From contig CAVAMJ010000010.1 of the NCBI GenBank assembly GCA_963589785.1, positions 1-64,000 of the forward strand: a stretch of DNA of 64,000 bases. Reading direction: 5' to 3'. Positions 32,219 through 41,596 of this stretch are shown here, piece by piece. The translations under genes were made by a program, and so were the position numbers. The notes under the pieces are model-generated. The model did not search any database. It was not told the origin of the DNA and worked only from the letters and a program-made list of their open reading frames with translations. Within the stretch, counting starts at the first letter, position 1, and every line of letters begins with the position of its first letter. Source of the stretch: SIG603 sp963589785 (GTDB taxonomy: Bacteria; Bacillota; Clostridia; Oscillospirales; Acutalibacteraceae).

Positions 32219-33787
32219 ATGAAAAGTAATTTTATGAAAAAAGCCATTGCCGCCGCAATGATTGCTGTTTGTGCCTTTTCCTTTGCGGCATGTTCTAACG
32301 CCGGCGGAGAAGAGGCTTCGGTATCGGGTGTCTCGAGTGTGGCTACTGTCAAAGCTACGGCAACACCTAAATCCTATACCTTCCCAAAGGGAAGTACTTA
32401 CGGTGAACTTGATATAAGCGGACTCACTCTTAATGATGCTATTTCTCAGGCTGAAAATTACTGCAAGGAACAGCTCAAGAAGATTACCGTAACCGTTACA
32501 TTCAATAATCAGAGCCTTGCAATTTCAGGAGACAGCGCCGAAATTGACACCAATAACGCAAAGACAGAGCTCACCAAGGTAAGCAAGACGAGCGAAAAGG
32601 CGGCTGTTGCTTGCGAGTACACTGTCAAGACAAATGACACCACAAAGAAAAAGCTTGAGGAATTCAGAGATTCAACGGAGATTAAGATGGAAAACGCTAC
32701 CATCACTTCGTTTAACTCTCAGACAGAGAAGTTCAAGTTTAAGGAAGGCTCTTCAGGGGAGAAGATAGACGTTGACAAGACTCTCACTCTTGTCGGCGAT
32801 CAGTTCAACAAAAAGGCAAACGGTACCGTCAAGGCTGAGACAATCAAGACAGACCCTGAGGTAACCGTAGATATGCTCAATGAGAAGTATGGTCTCATTT
32901 CTTCTTACTACACCATATCCACAAATACTGAGAACGGCAACCACAACATGGCTCTTGCCGCAGAGAAGATTAACGGCACTGTCTTACAGCCCGGCGAGCA
33001 GTTCTCATTTAACGATGTTGTCGGTGACTCCACAACAGCAGAGAGCGGATTCCTTCCGGCAAACGGAATTGTCGGCGGCGTTCTCACACCTGTTTACGGC
33101 GGTGGAATTTGCCAGACTTCTTCAACGCTTTACTTAGCTTGTCTTTATGCGGGACTTCAGATTGACTTCAGAGACTGCCACCAGATGCCGTCCTCTTATG
33201 TTCCGATCGGACTTGACGCAACGGTAAGCTATCCTGACCTCGACTATAAATTTACAAATAACATGGACACCACCATTTATATTTGCGCCGGCATGGAGGA
33301 CACCACGCTCACGGTTAAGATTTACGGTGTTCAGCCGGACAGTTGGGATAACATAACAGTTGATTCATGGACAGAGGAAACTCTCTATCCCGATGACGGT
33401 GTTGTTTATGAGACAGACTACAGCCTCGCTCAAAATCAGGTTGAACTAAAGGCTTCCTATATGCTCGGCTACAAGGCAGAGGCTTCAAGAACCTTCTACA
33501 AGAACGGTGAAGCACTTTACACAGAGCAGCTTGGCGAGTCGGTTTATTCTCCAAGACAGACAACTTACAAGGTTGGCCCGAATACTGACACCTCACAAAT
33601 TGTTGACGGCGTTTATGTCGGTTCTGACGCTTACTCATACTCAGACGACACAACAGACAGCTATTCTGACAGCACAGAGAGCACCGACAGCTATGTCGAC
33701 AGCGGCTCTGATGCGGAAATTCCGGCTGATGACACAACATATGACGACACTACCTATTATGATGATACAGGTTCTGACGGATACTGA
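32219..33787 (+). CDS. VanW-domain lipoprotein
   Basis: The 522-residue protein has a lipoprotein signal with lipobox FAAC (Cys near residue 25). A Thr/Lys-rich region and a G5/peptidoglycan-binding-4-like region follow, then a VanW domain (GNHNMALAAEKINGTVLQPGEQFSFNDVVG split over the domain start, then GGGICQTSSTLY). The C-terminal about 50 residues are Asp/Ser/Thr/Tyr low complexity. VanW proteins are widespread in Clostridia and are not evidence of vancomycin resistance; an envelope role is likely. I chose ATG 32219, after TTGGAG, because the ATG at 32183 would sit at the transcription start. The protein should be a client of Lgt. Confidence 0.88.
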   Translation: MKSNFMKKAIAAAMIAVCAFSFAACSNAGGEEASVSGVSSVATVKATATPKSYTFPKGSTYGELDISGLTLNDAISQAENYCKEQLKKITVTVTFNNQSLAISGDSAEIDTNNAKTELTKVSKTSEKAAVACEYTVKTNDTTKKKLEEFRDSTEIKMENATITSFNSQTEKFKFKEGSSGEKIDVDKTLTLVGDQFNKKANGTVKAETIKTDPEVTVDMLNEKYGLISSYYTISTNTENGNHNMALAAEKINGTVLQPGEQFSFNDVVGDSTTAESGFLPANGIVGGVLTPVYGGGICQTSSTLYLACLYAGLQIDFRDCHQMPSSYVPIGLDATVSYPDLDYKFTNNMDTTIYICAGMEDTTLTVKIYGVQPDSWDNITVDSWTEETLYPDDGVVYETDYSLAQNQVELKASYMLGYKAEASRTFYKNGEALYTEQLGESVYSPRQTTYKVGPNTDTSQIVDGVYVGSDAYSYSDDTTDSYSDSTESTDSYVDSGSDAEIPADDTTYDDTTYYDDTGSDGY

Positions 33788-33837
33788 TAATTAAGTAATA
33801 GGCTAATATTATTTTCTCTATTTTTCTGAAAGGGGAA

Positions 33838-33870
33838 GACCCGACATATAAATTATGCCGGGTCATTTAT
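33838..33870 (+). terminator. Hairpin between the VanW gene and nadE
   Basis: GACCCGACAT pairs with ATGCCGGGTC around ATAAATT and is followed by ATTTATTTATT. It is likely a terminator for the VanW gene. It lies only a few bases before the nadE start, so it could also affect nadE expression. Confidence 0.55.
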
Positions 33871-33875
33871 TTATT

Positions 33876-35786
33876 ATGAAGGACGGATTCGTAAGACTGG
33901 CGGCGGCTGTGCCAAGCGTAAAGGTTGCCGACCCTGTTTACAACAAGGAAGAAATCAAAAAAATGATTTTCGAGGCTGCTGAAAATAAAGCGGCGGCGAT
34001 TATTTTTCCGGAGCTCGCCGTCACAGGCTACACCTGCGGAGATCTTTTCAAGGACAGAACTCTTCAGGGAAAGGCACAGGAGTGCTTAAGAGAGCTTATC
34101 GAGGAGACAAGCGACTGCGATATTTTGGTAGGAGTCGGAATGCCCGTGCCGTACATGGGTGCGCTTTACAACTGCATTGCCGTCTTTAAGTCGGGCGAGC
34201 TTTTGGGTCTTCCCGCAAAGAAAAATATTCCGAATTATTCCGAGTTCTACGAGATGAGACACTTCACTCCCGCTAACGGAACAGTCGTGATAAATTTCTG
34301 CGGCTTTGAAGTTCCTATGGGCGAGAATATTATTTTCTCATGCGTGAATAATCCTGATTTTTGTGTTGGATTTGAGGTCTGCGAGGATGTCTGGATAGCA
34401 TCTCCGCCAAGCACATCGCTTGCGACTGCGGGAGCAACCGTAATTATGAACGCATCCTGTTCTGATGAGATAATCGGTAAAGCCGACTATCGCCGAATGA
34501 TGATAGGTGCTTTCTCGGGAAGACTTCTTTCCGCTTATGTCTACACGGATTCCGGCTTCGGTGAGTCAACTCAGGACATGGTCTTTGCCGGTCATCGCTT
34601 GATTGCAGAGAACGGCTCTATTGTGAGTGAGAGCGAGCTTTTCTCCTCCGGTATAAGCTACGGTGATGTTGATGTTCAAAAGCTTGTTCAGGAAAGAAGA
34701 AGAATGAACACATGGAATGACGACCTAAGCGAGAACAACACCTATGTCTCATTTGACTATGAGGAAGAAACCTTCGAGGACTTCGAGACAAACAGATTTA
34801 TCGATCCAAGACCGTTCGTCCCAAGCAATACTCAAGCTCTTTCCACGAGATGCAAAACTATTTTACAGCTTCAGTACACAGGTCTTGCAACAAGACTTAA
34901 GCATATAAATGCAAAGACTGCCGTAGTCGGACTTTCGGGCGGACTTGATTCAACCCTTGCACTGCTTGTTATGGTGAATGCTTTCGATTCCCTTGGACTT
35001 GACCGTGACGGAATTAAAGCGGTGTCGATGCCTTGCTTCGGCACAACGGGAAGAACAAAATCTAACGCTCAAACCCTTGCGGAGGCACTGGGAGTCAATT
35101 TCAGAGAAATTCCGATTCAGGCGGCTGTTAATCAGCATTTTGCCGATATAGGTCATGATCCCAAAAAGCTTGACGTAACATACGAGAATTCTCAGGCAAG
35201 AGAAAGAACTCAGCTTCTCATGGATATTGCCAACAAGGAAAACGGTATCGTAGTCGGTACGGGAGACCTCTCAGAGCTTGCTCTCGGCTGGGCTACCTAC
35301 AACGGCGACCACATGTCGATGTATGCCGTGAATTCCTCGATACCAAAGACTCTTGTTCGTCATCTCGTTAAATATGCGGCTGACACAAACGAGAAAATCA
35401 AGGATGTTCTCTATGATATTCTCGATACTCCCGTAAGTCCCGAGCTTTTGCCGCCGAAGGACGGAGAGATTTCCCAGAAAACAGAGGATTTGGTGGGCCC
35501 TTATGAGCTTCACGATTTCTTCCTTTACAATATGCTCAGATTCGGCTTCACACCCGATAAAATTTACCGCATGGCATTAAAGGCTTTTGACGGCGCTTAT
35601 GATGAAGAGACAATCAAAAAGTGGCTGAAAACATTCTATAGAAGATTTTTCACCCAGCAGTTCAAGCGTTCATGCTTGCCTGACGGGCCAAAGGTTGGTT
35701 CTGTCACACTTTCTCCTCGTGGAGATTTCAGAATGCCGTCGGATGCTTCATCGAGAATTTGGCTCGAGGTTATAGAAGAACTTTGA
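33876..35786 (+). CDS. nadE: Glutamine-dependent NAD synthetase
   Basis: The 636-residue protein fuses an N-terminal nitrilase-type glutaminase (catalytic Glu in IIFPELAVTGY, Lys in KKNIPNYSEFYE, Cys in GFEVCEDVW) to a C-terminal synthetase with the PP-loop LSGGLDSTLAL. It makes NAD from deamido-NAD using ammonia channelled from glutamine. I chose ATG 33876 (MKDGFVRLAAAVP), the family's usual start, instead of the ATG at 33855, which lies inside a hairpin. The ribosome site is weak. With NadK at 16955 it completes the last steps to NADP. Confidence 0.94.
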   Translation: MKDGFVRLAAAVPSVKVADPVYNKEEIKKMIFEAAENKAAAIIFPELAVTGYTCGDLFKDRTLQGKAQECLRELIEETSDCDILVGVGMPVPYMGALYNCIAVFKSGELLGLPAKKNIPNYSEFYEMRHFTPANGTVVINFCGFEVPMGENIIFSCVNNPDFCVGFEVCEDVWIASPPSTSLATAGATVIMNASCSDEIIGKADYRRMMIGAFSGRLLSAYVYTDSGFGESTQDMVFAGHRLIAENGSIVSESELFSSGISYGDVDVQKLVQERRRMNTWNDDLSENNTYVSFDYEEETFEDFETNRFIDPRPFVPSNTQALSTRCKTILQLQYTGLATRLKHINAKTAVVGLSGGLDSTLALLVMVNAFDSLGLDRDGIKAVSMPCFGTTGRTKSNAQTLAEALGVNFREIPIQAAVNQHFADIGHDPKKLDVTYENSQARERTQLLMDIANKENGIVVGTGDLSELALGWATYNGDHMSMYAVNSSIPKTLVRHLVKYAADTNEKIKDVLYDILDTPVSPELLPPKDGEISQKTEDLVGPYELHDFFLYNMLRFGFTPDKIYRMALKAFDGAYDEETIKKWLKTFYRRFFTQQFKRSCLPDGPKVGSVTLSPRGDFRMPSDASSRIWLEVIEEL

Positions 35787-35804
35787 TAAGGACAGGTGAA
35801 CGGT

Positions 35805-36749
35805 ATGAGAGTTTTATCATGTATTCCCGCAACAGAAGAAGAAAATAAAATGATTGCTTCGGCAGTCCCGGAATATGAATATATCTTTGACGAAAAGCCG
35901 TCTCAGGAAGTGATGGAGTCAGCCGATATTATCCTTGGTTGTCCGAGTCCTAAAATGCTGCCTACTTGCACAAGCCTCAAGTGGCTTCAGACAATCTCTG
36001 CGGGAGTGGACGCTTATGTGAAATCACTTCCAAGCGGAGTGCTTCTCACAAACGCAACTGGCGGTTACGGCCTTGCCATTGCAGAGCACATGCTCGGAAT
36101 GTACCTTTCTCTCATAAAGAAGCTTAACGGCTATCAGGAGCTTCAGAGAGCGCACGAATGGGGCGACCTCGGCGATGTTAAATCGGTTTGGGGCTCGACT
36201 GTTCTCGTTGTCGGTATGGGAGACATAGGCACGGAGTTTGCAAAGCTTTGCAAGGCTATGGGCGCATATGTTATCGGTGTGAGAAGAACCGACTTAACGC
36301 CGTCTGAATATGCCGATGAAATTCATCTGAACGAGGATCTTGATGAGCTTTTGGGAAGAGCGGACTGCGTTGCTGTTTCACTTCCCGGTACAAAGGAAAC
36401 GGCAAATATGTTCACCAAGGACAGATTTGAGAAGATGAAAAACACCGCTGTTTTCATCAATGTCGGACGAGGCTCGATAGTTGATCAGGATGCACTTACA
36501 GATGCACTCAACAGCGGAGAGATTTTCGGTGCGGGACTTGACGTTGTGACACCTGAGCCACTGCCGAGCGACAATGCACTTTGGTCGGCTAAGAACGTGA
36601 TAATCACTCCTCATGTTTCCGGCGGATTCCATTTGACGGAAACCAAAAGCCGCATACTCGGTATTGCGACAGAAAATCTTAAGCGTTACCATGACGGTAA
36701 GCCGCTTAAAAATATAGTAGATTTTAGCACAGGATACAGAAAATTATAA
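35805..36749 (+). CDS. D-isomer 2-hydroxyacid dehydrogenase family protein
   Basis: The 314-residue protein has the family's NAD-binding Rossmann motif VVGMGDIGTEFAKL near 136, and the catalytic set: Arg in INVGRGSIVD, Glu in TPEPLPS, and His in ITPHVSGG. It would oxidise or reduce a 2-hydroxy/2-oxo acid pair in the cytoplasm; the substrate is not clear. I chose ATG 35805, since AGGTGA lies upstream; a GTG at 35796 is too close to its possible ribosome site. The stop overlaps the next start by one base, so it is coupled to the desulfurase gene. Confidence 0.87.
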   Translation: MRVLSCIPATEEENKMIASAVPEYEYIFDEKPSQEVMESADIILGCPSPKMLPTCTSLKWLQTISAGVDAYVKSLPSGVLLTNATGGYGLAIAEHMLGMYLSLIKKLNGYQELQRAHEWGDLGDVKSVWGSTVLVVGMGDIGTEFAKLCKAMGAYVIGVRRTDLTPSEYADEIHLNEDLDELLGRADCVAVSLPGTKETANMFTKDRFEKMKNTAVFINVGRGSIVDQDALTDALNSGEIFGAGLDVVTPEPLPSDNALWSAKNVIITPHVSGGFHLTETKSRILGIATENLKRYHDGKPLKNIVDFSTGYRKL

Positions 36750-37876
36750 TGATATACTTTGACAATTCCGCTACGACAAAGGTCTGTAAGGAGGCTTTGG
36801 ACAAAGCCTGTTACATGATGAGTGAGTGCTGGGGAAATCCCTCGTCACTGCACTCTGTCGGTTTTGAGGCGGAGAAGGAAATTACAAAAGCAAGAGATAT
36901 AATAGCTAAAAAGCTCGGCTGTGAGGAAAGTGAGATTTATTTCACCTCAGGCGGAACAGAGGCGAATAATCTTGCTGTTCTCGGCGGTGCAGACGCAAGA
37001 AAGCGCCGCGGAAACAGAATAGTCACAACGGCAATCGAGCACCCGTCCGTTCTGAAAGCGGCTGAGGAGCTCGAAAAGCAGGGCTTCGAGGTGATTTACC
37101 TAAAGCCCGATGAGAGTGGACAAATCCCCGATTCAGCGATTTACGGCGCAATCAACGAAAAAACAATACTCGTCAGCATGATGGCTGTTAACAACGAGAC
37201 GGGAGTTATGCTTCCGCTTGCTACAGTCTCAAATGCGATTAAGCGTGCGAACGCACCCGCATTTTTCCATGTGGACGATGTTCAGGGCTTCGGAAAGATA
37301 AAAATTAATCTCAAGAAGCTCGGTATAGATATGATGACGATAAGCGGACACAAGGTTCACGCTCCAAAGGGAGTGGGCGCTATCTTTATCTCTAAGAAAG
37401 CAAGAGTGAACCCAAGAGCGTTCGGCGGCAGTCAGCAGAAACAGATTAGACCGGGCACAGAGCCAGTCCCCGCAATTTGTGCGTTCGGCGAGGCTGTCAG
37501 AGTTTTGCCGGACGAGAGAGAAGAGCTCGCTTTAGTCACAGAGATAAGGGACAGACTTTTGAGTGGACTTAAGGAAATGCCCGACGTCGTACTTAATTCC
37601 CGTGAAGACGCTCTGCCGTATATACTCAATTTCTCATGCGGCAGCGTAAGAAGTGAGACCATGCTTCATTACTTGAGTGAAAGAGGTATTTTCGTTTCTT
37701 CCGGTTCAGCCTGTTCAAAGGCAAAGCCTAGCCATGTTTTGGAGGCTCTCGGTTACTCAAGCGACAGAATAGATTCCTCGATAAGAGTAAGCTTTTCACG
37801 CTACAACTCACCCGAGGAAGCAGACGAATTTTTGAAAGCACTGCGAGAGGGACTTGATTCTCTCGCTCACAGATAG
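36749..37876 (+). CDS. Cysteine desulfurase, NifS/IscS family
   Basis: This 375-residue PLP enzyme removes sulfur from cysteine as a persulfide. It shows YFDNSATTKV at the start, TSGGTEANNLAV, IEHPSV, the PLP Lys in SGHKVHAPKGVGAIF, and the catalytic loop SSGSACSKAKPSHVL with the active Cys. The next gene is thiI, 8 bases on, which takes sulfur from such a desulfurase for 4-thiouridine or thiamine, so that is the likely role. This NifS-ThiI pairing is common in Firmicutes. Confidence 0.92.
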   Translation: MIYFDNSATTKVCKEALDKACYMMSECWGNPSSLHSVGFEAEKEITKARDIIAKKLGCEESEIYFTSGGTEANNLAVLGGADARKRRGNRIVTTAIEHPSVLKAAEELEKQGFEVIYLKPDESGQIPDSAIYGAINEKTILVSMMAVNNETGVMLPLATVSNAIKRANAPAFFHVDDVQGFGKIKINLKKLGIDMMTISGHKVHAPKGVGAIFISKKARVNPRAFGGSQQKQIRPGTEPVPAICAFGEAVRVLPDEREELALVTEIRDRLLSGLKEMPDVVLNSREDALPYILNFSCGSVRSETMLHYLSERGIFVSSGSACSKAKPSHVLEALGYSSDRIDSSIRVSFSRYNSPEEADEFLKALREGLDSLAHR

Positions 37877-37884
37877 GAGAAAAA

Positions 37885-39063
37885 ATGCAGGAAGTTATTT
37901 TATTAAAGCTTGGAGAGATTGTTCTCAAGGGTCAGAACAGAAGATCTTTTGAGGAGACTCTTCTCAAGAACATCAGGAGAAGAATTGCCCCAAAGGGTGA
38001 ATATCAGATAAGCATCGCTCAGTCGACAATTTATGTCGAGCCGATGAGAGATGACTGCGACCTTGACGAAGCGGAAGACGCAATTTCAAAGGTATTCGGT
38101 GTTGTCGCATATTCGAGAGCATGCATTGTACCGAAGGATTTAGCAGAAATCCAGAAGGCGGCAGTGGAGTATCTCGCAGACGAGCTCAATGCGGCTCGAG
38201 TTTTCAAGGTTGAGAGCAAGCGTGCCGATAAGAAGTTCCCGTATAAGTCACCTGAAATCTCGAATGAAGTCGGTGGTTACATTCTCGAGAACTATCCTCA
38301 CATTGCCGTTGATGTTCATAATCCCGATGTCACAGTTCGTGTTGAGATAAGAGAAAAGGGCGCTTATATTCATTCTGATCCAAAGCCGGGCGCAGGTGGA
38401 ATTCCTGTCGGAACAGGCGGAAAAGCATCCATTCTCATTAGCGGCGGTATCGACAGCCCCGTAGCGGCTTGGATGATGGCAAGAAGAGGCGTAGAGCTCA
38501 CAGCTATCCACTTTGCAAGCCCGCCATATACCTCCGAGAGAGCGCAGGACAAGGTCGAGAGATTATTAAAGAAAGTAAGCGAATATGCCGGAAGAATTCC
38601 TATGTATATCGTAAACTTCACAGAAATTCAGGAGCATATCAGAGACTATTGCCCTGAGGAACTCTCTACCGTCATCATGAGAAGATTTATGATGAGAGTT
38701 GCTGAGAGAATTTCAAGAGAAGAGCAGTGCCACGCAATCATCACAGGCGAGAGCTTAGGTCAGGTCGCTTCGCAGACCATGCAGGCAATCGAGTGCACGG
38801 ACGCTTGTGCAAATCTTCCTGTGTTCAGACCGCTTATCGGTACGGATAAATCCGAGATAGTCAAGACTGCTCAGAGAATAGGCACATTTGATATTTCAAT
38901 CGAGCCGTTTGAGGACTGCTGTACCGTATTCACACCGAGACACCCAAGAACCAAGCCGACAGTCAAGCTTCTCATGGGTGCTGAGAAAAATCTTGATGTA
39001 GACGGACTTGTCGAGAGATGCATGCAGAGCCTTGAGCGTAAGTTTATCGATTACAGGAGGTAA
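37885..39063 (+). CDS. thiI: tRNA 4-thiouridine synthase ThiI
   Basis: ThiI adenylates and thiolates U8 of tRNA and can supply sulfur for the thiamine thiazole. The 392-residue protein has an N-terminal ferredoxin-like plus THUMP region (about 1-165, LLKLGEIVLKGQNRRSFE) and the PP-loop SGGIDSPVAAWMM. It has no C-terminal rhodanese domain, as in Bacillus ThiI, which relies on a NifS-like partner; that partner is the preceding gene. Confidence 0.95.
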   Translation: MQEVILLKLGEIVLKGQNRRSFEETLLKNIRRRIAPKGEYQISIAQSTIYVEPMRDDCDLDEAEDAISKVFGVVAYSRACIVPKDLAEIQKAAVEYLADELNAARVFKVESKRADKKFPYKSPEISNEVGGYILENYPHIAVDVHNPDVTVRVEIREKGAYIHSDPKPGAGGIPVGTGGKASILISGGIDSPVAAWMMARRGVELTAIHFASPPYTSERAQDKVERLLKKVSEYAGRIPMYIVNFTEIQEHIRDYCPEELSTVIMRRFMMRVAERISREEQCHAIITGESLGQVASQTMQAIECTDACANLPVFRPLIGTDKSEIVKTAQRIGTFDISIEPFEDCCTVFTPRHPRTKPTVKLLMGAEKNLDVDGLVERCMQSLERKFIDYRR

Positions 39064-39066
39064 GTT

Positions 39067-40323
39067 ATGACCTGCGAGATTATTTCAGTCGGTACAGAGC
39101 TTTTGCTCGGTAAGGTTGTGAACACTGATACCACGATTATCGCAAAGGAGCTCTCGGGAATAGGAATAGATTTGCTCTATGCCGCAACAGTCGGCGATAA
39201 TCCCGAGAGACTAAAGAAAGCGGTTGAGGATGCACTCGAGCGAAGTGATATTCTCATCACAACGGGCGGTCTTGGACCTACGGCTGACGACTTAACAAAG
39301 GAAACAGTAGCGGCGGCTTCGGGAAAGAAGCTTCAATTTCACCAGGAGTCCTATGACAGATTGGTGGCTCAGTTCCCCGATAAGCCAATGAGCGAAAATA
39401 TGGTCAAGCAGGTTTGGCTTCCTGAGGGCTGTGATGTTCTTTTAAACGATAACGGCACCGCACCCGGATGCGTATTCAAAACAGACAAGGGAAAGACCGT
39501 CATGATGTTCCCCGGTCCTCCGTCAGAGCTTGAACCGATGCTCAAAAATTACGCAATACCGTATCTTTTGAGTGGCGATGAAGAAACAATCGTTTCGCAT
39601 AACATTCATGTCTACGGCAAGGGCGAAGCTCCTGTTGCTATGATTATTTCCGACCTCATGGACGGAGTTAATCCCACAGTTGCACCGTATGCAAAAGAGG
39701 GAGAGATGTTCGTCAGAGTTACGGCGAAGGCTCATAACGAGAAGCTTGCCGATGAGATGATTGCTCCGATTGTAGACGAGATTAAGTCAAGACTCGGAAA
39801 CTGCGTTTACAGCGTTGATGTAGAGTCACTCGAGGAGCTTGTAGTCAAGGAACTTCTCGAAAAGGGAAAGACTCTTGCCACGGCTGAATCCTGTACGGGC
39901 GGACTTCTCGCAAAGAGGATCACCGATATTTCAGGCTCAAGCGCAGTCTTTGAAACAGGCTGTGTGACCTATGCGAACTCGACAAAAGAAAAGCTTCTCG
40001 GCGTAAAGCATGAGACTCTCGAGAAGTGGGGCGCTGTCAGCGAGCAGACCGCACGAGAGATGGCAGAGGGTGTAGTAAGACTTTCGGGTTCTGATATAGG
40101 CATCGGAATCACGGGAATTGCGGGTCCTGGCGGCGGCTCAGAGGAAAAGCCTGTCGGACTTATCTATATCGCACTTTCTGACGGTGAGAACACTTATGTT
40201 ACTGCAAGAAAGCAGTTCGGCAGAAGAAAGAACCGTGAGTGGCACCGTTTCTGTGCCGCTTCACATGCACTTGATATGGTGAGAAGATACCTCGAGGGAC
40301 TTCCTGTAGTTGAGGAAAATTAA
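39067..40323 (+). CDS. cinA: CinA-family protein: MoCF-like domain plus NMN deamidase
   Basis: The 418-residue protein has an N-terminal MoCF-like nucleotide domain (ISVGTELLLGKVVNTDT, TTGGLGPTADDLTKE, PGPPSELEPM) that acts on ADP-ribose in studied members. The C-terminal CinA domain (TAESCTGGLLAKRITDISGSS, GITGIAGPGGGSEEKPVG) has nicotinamide-nucleotide deamidase activity in studied members. The gene starts 3 bases after thiI. The pyridine nucleotide link fits the nadE gene two genes upstream of thiI. It is also named for competence induction in streptococci, which need not apply here. Confidence 0.94.
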   Translation: MTCEIISVGTELLLGKVVNTDTTIIAKELSGIGIDLLYAATVGDNPERLKKAVEDALERSDILITTGGLGPTADDLTKETVAAASGKKLQFHQESYDRLVAQFPDKPMSENMVKQVWLPEGCDVLLNDNGTAPGCVFKTDKGKTVMMFPGPPSELEPMLKNYAIPYLLSGDEETIVSHNIHVYGKGEAPVAMIISDLMDGVNPTVAPYAKEGEMFVRVTAKAHNEKLADEMIAPIVDEIKSRLGNCVYSVDVESLEELVVKELLEKGKTLATAESCTGGLLAKRITDISGSSAVFETGCVTYANSTKEKLLGVKHETLEKWGAVSEQTAREMAEGVVRLSGSDIGIGITGIAGPGGGSEEKPVGLIYIALSDGENTYVTARKQFGRRKNREWHRFCAASHALDMVRRYLEGLPVVEEN

Positions 40324-40330
40324 AAAAATT

Positions 40331-40362
40331 AAGCGTGACGATTTTTCGCCACGCTTTTTTGC
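40331..40362. terminator. Terminator between cinA and trmL
   Basis: AAGCGTG pairs with CACGCTT (40331-40356) over a CGATTTTTCG-rich loop, followed by TTTTTGC. It lies between converging genes. Confidence 0.85.
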
Positions 40363-40376
40363 TTTATTAGTTAATG

Positions 40377-40898
40377 TTAGGATTGTCTTGAATTAGCCTC
40401 AGTCCAGCTGTAGTTTCTTAGCTCTCCCGAACAGCTAAGCTCGGTGAAATCCCACTGACGAAGAACCTCATAAACGCCGATAGCGACGGAATTAGAGAGA
40501 TTGAGACTTCTGCACTCGTTCATCATAGGAATTCTTACGCACGACTCAGGGTGCTCGAAAAGCAGCTTCTCTGGAAGTCCCGCAGTTTCCTTGCCGAAGA
40601 AAAGATAAGCGTTGTCTGGGTAGCTTACGTCTGTGTGGCGGTGCTGTGCCTTAGTGGTGAAGAAATAGAAAGCGCCGTCGGGATTTTTCTCGAAGAACTC
40701 GTCAAGGGAATCATAGAATGTGATATCGAGAAGATGCCAGTAGTCAAGCCCCGCACGCTTTAGCTTTTTGTCATCAATATGAAATCCCATGGGGCCGACA
40801 AGGTGAAGTCTTGCGCCCGTGCATGCACAGGTTCGTGCAACATTACCCGTATTTTGTGGGATTTCGGGCTCAACCATTACTATATTTAAAGTTGCCAT
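40377..40898 (-). CDS. trmL: tRNA (cytidine/uridine-34 2'-O)-methyltransferase TrmL
   Basis: This 173-residue SPOUT methyltransferase has the family motifs VEPEIPQNTGNVARTCACTG, FFGKETAGLP and IPMMNECRSLNLSNSVAIGVYE, which form the knotted SAM site. It methylates the wobble-base ribose of tRNA-Leu isoacceptors. GTGAGGT precedes the ATG. It is convergent with cinA. Confidence 0.94.
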   Translation of the reverse strand: MATLNIVMVEPEIPQNTGNVARTCACTGARLHLVGPMGFHIDDKKLKRAGLDYWHLLDITFYDSLDEFFEKNPDGAFYFFTTKAQHRHTDVSYPDNAYLFFGKETAGLPEKLLFEHPESCVRIPMMNECRSLNLSNSVAIGVYEVLRQWDFTELSCSGELRNYSWTEANSRQS

Positions 40899-41320
40899 GG
40901 ATTATACCTCACTTATTGCTTGTTTTAGAGAATTACTCTGCCGTTAAACTGACGAAAACACGAGAGACACAGTTCTTGAATGTTAACTCCACTTGTTGAA
41001 TATATGACAATCGAAAGAACCCGTTTTGTGCACGGTAACGAAAACCCAGCGAAAAACTGTGAAATAACGGGAGTTTTTTGAGGTCTGTGCGGCAGAAATT
41101 TTCTTTTAAATAATTAAAGCACAAAACTTTCGAAAAGAGCTGACTAAAGTGTGACTCCGCATCCTTATTATTTTATCAAAAAAACCGCCAGATTTCAAGG
41201 AAAAACAGCATTTTTGAAAGTCGGAACAAAAAGCGGCAGAATGACACACGCATTTTTGAACAAAAAATGAACTTCAAATTAGTGATAACAGAGAAACTTA
41301 TATTGTATACAAATTAGTTA
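40899..41320. other. Intergenic stretch, no gene recognised
   Basis: This AT-rich 420-base gap lies between the trmL start and the promoter of the structured RNA. It contains CCCGTT/AACGGG near 41029-41071 followed by a T-run, and CCGCCAGATTTCAA/TTGAAAGTCGG near 41189-41225. Both are possible weak hairpins. No frame with a ribosome site stands out. Confidence 0.4.
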
Positions 41321-41349
41321 TTGACTATTTATGCACAAAGCGGTAGAAT
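41321..41349 (+). promoter_or_regulatory. Promoter of the unassigned RNA
   Basis: TTGACT (41321-41326) and TAGAAT (41344-41349) are 17 bases apart, upstream of a structured, terminator-ended stretch. Confidence 0.75.
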
Positions 41350-41355
41350 ATAGTC

Positions 41356-41503
41356 ACAAAATAATTCACGGTCTTTTGGGATAGTGTATGAGAATCTACA
41401 AACGGTAGGTTTAATGGTGCGCCGGGACTAGTTCGCCGAGTGGACCGCAAGGGTGTGTGCCTGATAAGCAGGCTAAAAGGGACAGGTTACTGTCCCTTTT
41501 TTA
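41356..41503 (+). ncRNA. Unassigned structured RNA upstream of a DegV gene
   Basis: The transcript predicted from the promoter is about 145 bases. It contains hairpin AATCTAC/GTAGGTT (41393-41411), a GC-rich block (41416-41458, out of character with the AT-rich gap), hairpin GCCTG/CAGGC (41459-41473) and a strong terminator. GGGACTAG (41424-41431) could pair with the CTGTCCC of the terminator, which would allow a switch. It does not match the T-box, THF, TPP, SAM, FMN, lysine, purine, glycine, ykkC or fluoride patterns I know. It could be a riboswitch for the DegV gene or a free small RNA. Confidence 0.55.
41475..41503 (+). terminator. Terminator ending the unassigned RNA
   Basis: AAAAGGGACAG pairs with CTGTCCCTTTT across GTTA and is followed by a T-run. 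It lies about 95 bases before the DegV start codon. Confidence 0.9.
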
Positions 41504-41596
41504 TTTTACTTGTTACTTGCTTTTTTCATAGCTATACATTATTATGAAATTAAGCGGTAGTAAGAATGCCGAAAGAAAAGTGAGGACAAATTAAGC

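Noticed and set aside
32219..33787. VanW domain as evidence of vancomycin resistance
   Set aside because: VanW-domain lipoproteins are common in Clostridia, and no vanHAX or vanRS genes are present.
41356..41503. Assignment of the RNA to ykkC, fluoride or T-box classes
   Set aside because: Short GGTGCGCCGGGACTAG-like and ATGGTG matches exist, but the remaining conserved blocks of those classes are missing.
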